Positions 58,026 through 64,000 of a stretch of 64,000 nt of DNA are shown here, in pieces (position 1 is the stretch's first letter; every line of letters begins with the position of its first letter). Under the pieces are notes generated by a model. It ran no database searches. It worked only from the letters and a program-made list of their open reading frames with translations, and was not told the origin of the DNA. The stretch spans positions 318,351-382,350 of the forward strand of contig MNCI01012668.1 of assembly GCA_015680685.1 (NCBI GenBank), in the 5' to 3' direction. A program made the translations under genes and the position numbers. Source of the DNA: Gnetum montanum. Taxonomy: Eukaryota > Streptophyta > Gnetopsida > Gnetales > Gnetaceae.

Positions 58026-60263
58026 AAAAGGAGATAAAATAGTAGTTTGATAATCCTATAAAAATTAGAGATACCATATAATTTTTCTATAATGTATGTG
58101 TACATGAAGAAGGCTATTATCAACCATATATAGAGGAAACTAACGTGACCTCTTAGTATTATTAGGGGAAGTCTAGTAAGTGTATCTTGAAGGATACGAA
58201 AGCATGGAGAATAGATGAAAAAAAGGAAGGAATAGCCTTTGATGAAACTAATGGATTAGGATTCATAATTATCAAAAATTATGAGTCCTTCCATTTTGAA
58301 GAACATGAACATGAGAAAGAAGGAACCTCACATGAGTTTTGAGATTCAAACAAAAATATTGAAGAAAGAAAAGATAAGAGATAAAATCATGCTAAGGAGG
58401 TACTCTTTGATGGAGGACCTCATCTCAACTCCATTAATAATTTTCATGATGGAAATCAAGCAAGGTAAGTAATGGTAAGTTCTTATTCCTTCTCTTGCTA
58501 GACTAATTGTAGATTAGTTTATGTTTATAAATGTTAGTAGTTAGGAAATTAATTTAGTAGATGCTATTGAAAGTCCTTATTTTCCAAAGAAAATCTCACT
58601 TGATCTTCCAAGATGATGAGATGTAGATGAAAACATATGATCAATAAATGTTTAATGGATATTGATGTGAAGGGTATCAAGACTCACAAGGTAAGATCCA
58701 GTATGTTTTAATCATAGTATTAGAATATATATACCCTATGATCCAATGATGCAGATATTATTCCAAGTGTAATATGTTAAAACATCAAATCATTTAAAAG
58801 ATTATGGATGAATATATGTTTTGGTCCCTAACTATATAAAATGATTTCAAGTGATTTAAGGCTCTTAATTGATATTCTTGAATCTTTAGAGAAAGATCAA
58901 TAGAGAGTTTCTTATTGAATGGGAAATTTTTTTCCTTTGCTAGAATCTCTTGATATTTATCATCTTTTACGATACTAATAATGAGAAATTTTAAGTTCAA
59001 AAGTCTCCATCCTTGATTTTAATAACCTTATAGATCTATTGATATTGATGAGATTCTAGAATTCATCTCTACAAAGGCAAAGTAACCAAAGGAATAAAAT
59101 TAAAGTGGAAGATGCATTGCAAGAGTTGAAAGAATATTAATCACTTATGTAGGGGAAGGCTATTTTTATCTTTTTGAGCCATCAATGTAGGGGAAGGTTT
59201 TAGAGATTAACACTAAGACACTCAAATTTGCAATATTTCCATCTCAAACACCCATAGTATAATATGAACAATGAAGAGTTTATTCATACTAAAATTTTAA
59301 CACTCAAGAACCTTCAATGGTATATGAAGCAAGGAAAGATTTTAATATTATTTTGGTAAATTATTCAAGCATGATCAATAGTAGAGGCTCTAATCATTCT
59401 TATGTTTTTTGAGCTCTTCAAAATAAATGTGTTATCTCTCTTCTTGAATGTGGGATCTACTTGTAATAACCTTTCACTTGAGCCTAAGAAAGAGGAATGA
59501 GATGTTCTTGATAAATGATGAAGAATATTTTAAAATAATTAGGATTTATTATGAATATAGCCTTCATAATCATAAAATCTATGCCATTATAGTAATTTTG
59601 TTACTATGGTTTATGATTTACTATTTCAAAGATAGGTTACTTGATTATTAGTGCTCAGAATTTGGAGTTTGGCCTTTGTTCTTGGATATCAATTGAAAGG
59701 CTTGGATTAGTTTTGCTATATCTATGTCTATAAATAGATAAGGGGTAATCCTTAATGATATTTAGCATTTCATCATTAGCCCTAATAAACCTATGCTAAA
59801 GGATGTGTACTCTTTAACTAGTATCCATTACATTTTCTTCCTTAGCTAAATGTTTATGTCTCTATGGTATTATCATATAATGTTAGGTAGATATGATGGA
59901 AAGATTACCTTGTGGAATTTTATTAAGTATGGTTGGGTAGGTACTTTTCATGCTTCTTTCATTTTAGATGTTGTCCAAAAAGGAGGAGAATTTTGTGATA
60001 TTAATATTGGCCATTAGTCATGTTATGTGGTATATGATGTTGCTCTTTTTATATATATTAGGAGATAGATATATGATGGATAGCTCATGATGTTACTAGT
60101 TCTTCATGTGATTGCATATGATTAGAACCAATGGATATGAGCCTTTGCATCCTTTTCCCATATACACTTTCTATTGCCATAGGAATATATATATTTTTGT
60201 GTTAGTGATTTTTACATATATTATCAATGTGCTAACCCATTTTCTTAAGTTTTGGACATTACC
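58026..60263 (+). other. Element E interior after gag, no pol recognised
   Basis: A coding-like stretch at about 58160-58470 (KCILKDTKAWRIDEKKEGIA, ESFHFEEHEHEKEG) may be the end of gag. Beyond 58480 I found none of the Copia pol motifs (protease DSGA, integrase HHCC and DDE, RT YVDD, RNase H ADHE). The rest is AT-rich. Confidence 0.5.
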
Positions 60264-60277
60264 AAAAAAGGGAAGAT
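60264..60277 (+). promoter_or_regulatory. Polypurine tract of element E
   Basis: AAAAAAGGGAAGAT directly before TGTTGGAC, the usual Copia arrangement. Confidence 0.75.
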
Positions 60278-61383
60278 TGTTGGACTTTTGGTATGTCAAA
60301 ACCTTAGAGAAAAAGGAGAATTTGAAAATGTGTTTAAAGTATTGCAGGAAAAAGAAGAAACAAGTGATAAGATGATTGAATACGAGCTAAGACAATAAAA
60401 TGAGTGCTAAGTTGGGATGAAAAAATGAGAGCTTAGATGACAAGATGATAGTTGTGATGCAAACGAGGTCTACAAGCCAAATGAAGATATTCCAAGAACT
60501 ATCAAGATGTCAAAATGTTAGAGAAATGCTCCAAAGTTCAAAGTTAACTTGCAAGCTAGATGTCTCAGATTAACAACAAATATCTCAATCCTTGTAGAGA
60601 CATCTTTCATCTTAGTTAAGATGTCTAAAGATAGATGTCTCACTTTTCAAGTATATGTCTCACCAGAATTGAAGGTGTTTTCAAATAGACATCTCAACCT
60701 CAAATAGGATGTTCTAATTAGTCATTTTCTAGCTATTGCATGAATTCCAATGAGTTTTTGAAAACTTAAAGGACATAAGACAAAGTGGAATTATTTGGAA
60801 ATGTGCAAGTACTCTTCATTGAATATCTATCTTTGTCTACTCCAAATTGAATTGGCTTTTTCTTCATTGATTTCATCAACTGTATTTCTTTGTATGAATT
60901 GAGAGCTCTATTGCAAGGAATTTGTAAATTAAGTTATGCTCTCTCCTTCATTTTTCTTCTTTCTTTATAGCTGTATGGGATTGATATCATTCTTGCAAGA
61001 AGTAGAATCTTCATTGAGCTTGTTAGGACATTGAGGGGTTGAGTGTGTTGGCAATAATGAAACAATTTGATGTAGAGCTCACATTTTATAAAGGTTATGG
61101 GATCCTTGCAACCACATTTAAAGCTTGTTGGAACCTTGTGGGCTTGATTGTGTTCATAGCACCGAAACACTTCATGTGGAGCTCAAAGTTTGTAAAGGTT
61201 ATGGTGCCTTATAAACCACATTTTTTAAGAGAAAAAATTTAGGATGTATGTAAGAATTATATCCTCTAAATTTGTAGGTATCCAAGTTGGGTAACCATAT
61301 AAAAAGTTTTTGTGATTTTTGGTGGATGTAGTTGTTTTAAATTGGGGAACCTATTCAACCACCTTCTAAGTTCTTGATTCTCA
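60278..61383 (+). repeat. 3' LTR of element E
   Basis: Starts TGTTGGACTTTTGG, ends ATTCTCA, pairs with 55543-56604, and is followed by AGAAT. Confidence 0.87.
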
Positions 61384-61388
61384 AGAAT
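61384..61388. repeat. Target-site duplication of element E, right copy (AGAAT)
   Basis: Identical to 55538-55542. Confidence 0.85.
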
Positions 61389-61865
61389 GGTTATAACCTT
61401 TTAAGGGAATTTCTTATGGATGCCTTACAATATTTGTTAACAAATTTTAGAATTAGAAAAATATTCACCAAGTCCATTATGAACATTAGAAATCTTAGTG
61501 ATTCTACCAAAATATTTTTTTATGATTTCATCCTCTCTCATCTTCAAATGTAAAAATTTATAATTTAGAACTTGTGCTTTGGATTATATCATCAAAGTGG
61601 TCCCCTTATATGTAGACTCAAGAAGGAGGTCCCAAATCTTATTGCTAGTTTTGCAACATAGAACTTGGTTGAACTCTTCTGTATACATGACATAGTAAAA
61701 GGTCTTCATAGCCATAGAATTTGCTACATGAGCCATCTTTTCATCATCTATCCAAATTTTCATTGGTTTGACCCTTATGTAGGAATTTATACTTGTTTTT
61801 ATGTATCTCTCTTGGTTCAAAATAGCCATGATTCATCACTACCAGATATCAAAATTAATGGATAC
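61389..61865 (-). pseudogene. gag: Element F gag, N-terminal part, decayed
   Basis: The open stretch at 61829-61584 (- strand) includes KPMKIWIDDEK, MKTFYYVMYTEEFNQVLCCK then TSNKIWDLLLESTYKGT, the UBN2-type Copia Gag core. It continues KMREDEIIKKYFGRI and ends at the E insertion after a PLKGYN-like segment. The next residues (VRDVNLIKVDEL) are found at 55537 on the other side of E, as expected for one gag reading. The N-terminus is not clear. Confidence 0.8.
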
Positions 61866-62013
61866 TAAGAAATAACTTATTCTAGTTTTACAATAGTTCT
61901 AATTTAATCAATAAAATAATAATGACTTATTAGAAAATTGTGCACCTAAAATATTAATAATAAAATAAGCACAAAATCTTGATAGATTTTAATTAAAAAT
62001 TCAAGAGATCAAA

Positions 62014-62024
62014 CTCTAATACCA
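62014..62024 (-). promoter_or_regulatory. Primer-binding site of element F (initiator tRNA-Met)
   Basis: On the - strand TGGTATTAGAG, one base after the LTR end, against TGGTATCAGAG (one C to T change). Confidence 0.8.
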
Positions 62025-62025
62025 A

Positions 62026-63110
62026 TGATGGATCAAATGTCACATCCTATAGAGGGATGGGGTGGGGATGAATAGGGTGTCTCAATAGATTTTGTACAAT
62101 AAAAACTAGATTTAGTAATCAAATTAATCTTATAAGGGTTTGAATAGATCATAGTAAATCACTTCTAACTAATATCAAACCATAATGCAAAAAATAAAAT
62201 TAAATGAATACTACATAACTAGATTTATAGTGATTTTGCTTGGACCAAGTCCACTCCATAGGGTTATCCAATCTCTTTATTCTTGGCTTATCTTTTGATC
62301 TAAAAATTCATAAAGAACAAACATTAGTTTCAAGGGTCCGCAATATCCCTTTTATATAACTATAATTTTAAGGATCAAATCCTTAATCTATATCTCAAAA
62401 TAAAGGAAAATGAAAGTGGTTACAAGATCAAATCACACCTAATACAAACATAGATCATGTAAAGACTCAACAATGAAGATTTTGGAATAGAAAGAGAGTT
62501 TTTGATTTTTTTTAACTCTATTACTTATAGAATTAAGATTTTCAACAAAAATTACTTTGATCCTTTTTACTACTACTGAAATACTAATCTTTGTCCAACA
62601 ATCCTTCTTCACTTATTCACCAATGACCATGACAACAATCATGTTCTTGGATGAATGCTCTTTTCCTTAATGCTTTACTCATGTCATAATGTTTGAGGGA
62701 CATTTTGGCTTTTTCTCTTTTATATTTTATTATTTTATCCCTAAAGATAGATGTTTTTCTCTTTCTTAAAAAATTGTGTGCTCTTGGTGCAATAATCCTT
62801 CTTAACTTTAGGTGTTTGGAACTAAGTGACTATCATCAACTAATAGTTTTGGATTATTTAACCTACGGTAAGGAGAGTTGACCTTAAGAGTTTGCAATTT
62901 CACAACTATTTTTAATAAGCTCTTAAGGAGGTCAACCTTAAGTATGATTAGTTAACCTATTAAAACATTTTTTAGATTGGAGAGTAATTTGTGTTATTGA
63001 AAGACTCTTAATTTTGATAACAATCTTCGTTATCAATACATTATTAAGGCATCTTTTACTTTGATGATTATCATACATTTTTAATTTTTAAACTTTCAAT
63101 TTGATCAACA
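62026..63110 (-). repeat. 5' LTR of element F
   Basis: Read on -, TGTTGATCAAATTG (63110) to CATTTGATCCATCA (62026), with the GGGGTGAATAGGG-like segment (complement) near its end seen in many plant Copia LTRs. Pairs with 43531-44517. Confidence 0.82.
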
Positions 63111-64000
63111 TACATCACCCTAAATGAGGTATTATACTAATTAAATACCAATTTCCAAGGGAACGTGATTAATCTACAAATCCTACAAATGCTTGTCCAT
63201 TGAAAATAAGTCATATGCTTGTGTAATTTTAAAAATATACTAGTTATGTTCTCTTAAATACCTATTTAAGCATTATGAACCATTGAATGTGCTCATACAT
63301 GTTCAAAATGTTCTCTAGTCATTATTTTCTGAACATGCCATTTTTGGTTAGTGCTAAGATAAATGTATCAGTATAGAAAATGCACATATGGTTTACCACT
63401 TCTAGGAGAGCATGGCATAAAAAAAAGATAGAGTTAAAACCAAATAGAAAAATCATAAAAATTGCAAATTATAAATCAAACATCAAAAGCCAAGGTTAGA
63501 TTAGCAATACATGCAATGTGATTAGATGATTAATGCAAATAATCATAAAAGAAAAGAAGGTACAAAAAGGTAAGATACTTATTAGAATTGATAGAAGAAA
63601 AATATTCTCTCTACATTTGGAGATCAATCATTAAAGATTCTCCAAGTAAGAATAACTTTAGATATAGAAATCACCAAAGGATTTGCAAAGCATAGTAATG
63701 ATCAAGAGAATAAAAGAGAGAGTAATGCACAATTCAAGCCAAGAGAGTCATCATTTCCAAATATTTATATCCATAAAACACAAGGTTTGGCTAATTCCAA
63801 GAATAAAGAATTAACAATTTATTTGCTAAAAATAATAGGTAACATGTATGCACAAAAAGGATATAATAATCAACCAATGAATCAAGGTAATCCAAGTAAT
63901 ACAAGAATAAGTAAGATATCTAAGAATGGATTTCAACATAAAATATAAGAATAACTGGAATAAACTCCAAATATTCATTAATGTGTATCATAACCATATT
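63111..64000. other. Unassigned AT-rich sequence right of element F
   Basis: No ORF over about 60 codons, no repeat shared with the rest of the window and no motif that I recognise. Confidence 0.4.

Larger units (their letters stand above)
55543..61383 (+). mobile_element. Element E: Copia (SIRE-like) element with gag but no visible pol, nested in F
   Basis: LTR pair 55543-56604 and 60278-61383, exact AGAAT duplication, initiator-Met-tRNA PBS, Copia-type polypurine tract before TGTTGGAC, and a Copia gag. The interior after gag is only about 2.2 kb and shows no integrase, RT or RNase H motif, so it is non-autonomous or internally deleted. It interrupts the gag of F, which continues in frame-compatible fashion on both sides. 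Confidence 0.88.
43531..63110 (-). mobile_element. Element F: Copia (SIRE-like) LTR retrotransposon, minus strand, interrupted by B and E
   Basis: 5' LTR at 62026-63110, initiator-Met-tRNA-type PBS at 62014-62024, gag split by E (61865-61389 and 55537-54250), remainder 54250-52818 and 45497-44533 split by B, polypurine tract and 3' LTR at 43531-44517. Without B and E the element is about 6.4 kb, too short for a complete SIRE-type Copia (usually 8-10 kb). I could not recognise integrase, RT or RNase H in what remains. TSD not clean: TACAT on the right, TCATA on the left. Confidence 0.8.

Noticed and set aside
43526-63115. Target-site duplication for element F
   Set aside because: TCATA on the left and TACAT on the right do not match; the left edge has mutated (TG to TT), so I leave it open.
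1-64000. tRNA, rRNA, plastid or mitochondrial inserts, intact host genes
   Set aside because: I looked for cloverleaf-like ends, conserved rRNA strings and uninterrupted exons and found none; I cannot exclude small or diverged ones by eye.

Overview
The window is nuclear DNA of a seed plant, most likely a flowering plant with a large, repeat-rich genome. It is AT-rich. I found no intact host gene, rRNA, tRNA or CRISPR array. Almost everything is old LTR retrotransposon DNA of the plant Ty3/Gypsy and Ty1/Copia lineages. The coding parts are riddled with stops, and many of these sit where glutamine codons are expected. Short target-site duplications (TSDs), primer-binding sites (PBS) and polypurine tracts (PPT) still resolve six elements, called A to F here.

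Layout. A (1-10842, + strand) is an Athila-type Gypsy element entering from the left: gag, protease, RT-RNase H, integrase, an extra ~2.8 kb reading frame, and a 3' LTR. D (10843-41378, - strand) is a Tat-type Gypsy element with its 5' LTR at 40077-41378 and gag-protease at 36350-39280. C (13264-31902, + strand, TSD TCTCT) belongs to the same family as D and is inserted into it. F (43531-63110, - strand) is a Copia element of SIRE-like type. B (45503-52812, + strand, TSD AAGAT) is an Athila-type element of the same family as A that has lost RT, RNase H and integrase; it is inserted in F. E (55543-61383, + strand, TSD AGAAT) is a Copia element with gag but no visible pol, inserted into the gag of F. 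The stretches 41379-43530 and 63111-64000 show nothing I can name.

The most notable content is in C and D. Both carry, between gag-protease and reverse transcriptase, a long multi-exon gene running ANTISENSE to the element (18948-24260 on - in C; 10994-35390 on + in D, split by C). At least seven exons correspond between the two copies, with matching splice positions and nearly equal lengths. The predicted protein is about 1,000 residues with a coiled-coil-rich C-terminal part, and I do not recognise it. The cassette is bordered by ~34-bp repeats around CCATGGCCTTAAA. In C it is followed by a ~189-bp tandem array of about 15 diverged units. C sits inside an exon of the D copy, and removing C plus one TSD restores that exon's frame.

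A separate oddity is in A: after integrase comes a promoter-like segment, a splice-donor-like site, an assembly gap and a decayed ORF resembling the 'putative plant transposon protein' family followed by coiled coil, where Athila elements usually have an env-like gene. None of the elements looks able to move by itself.
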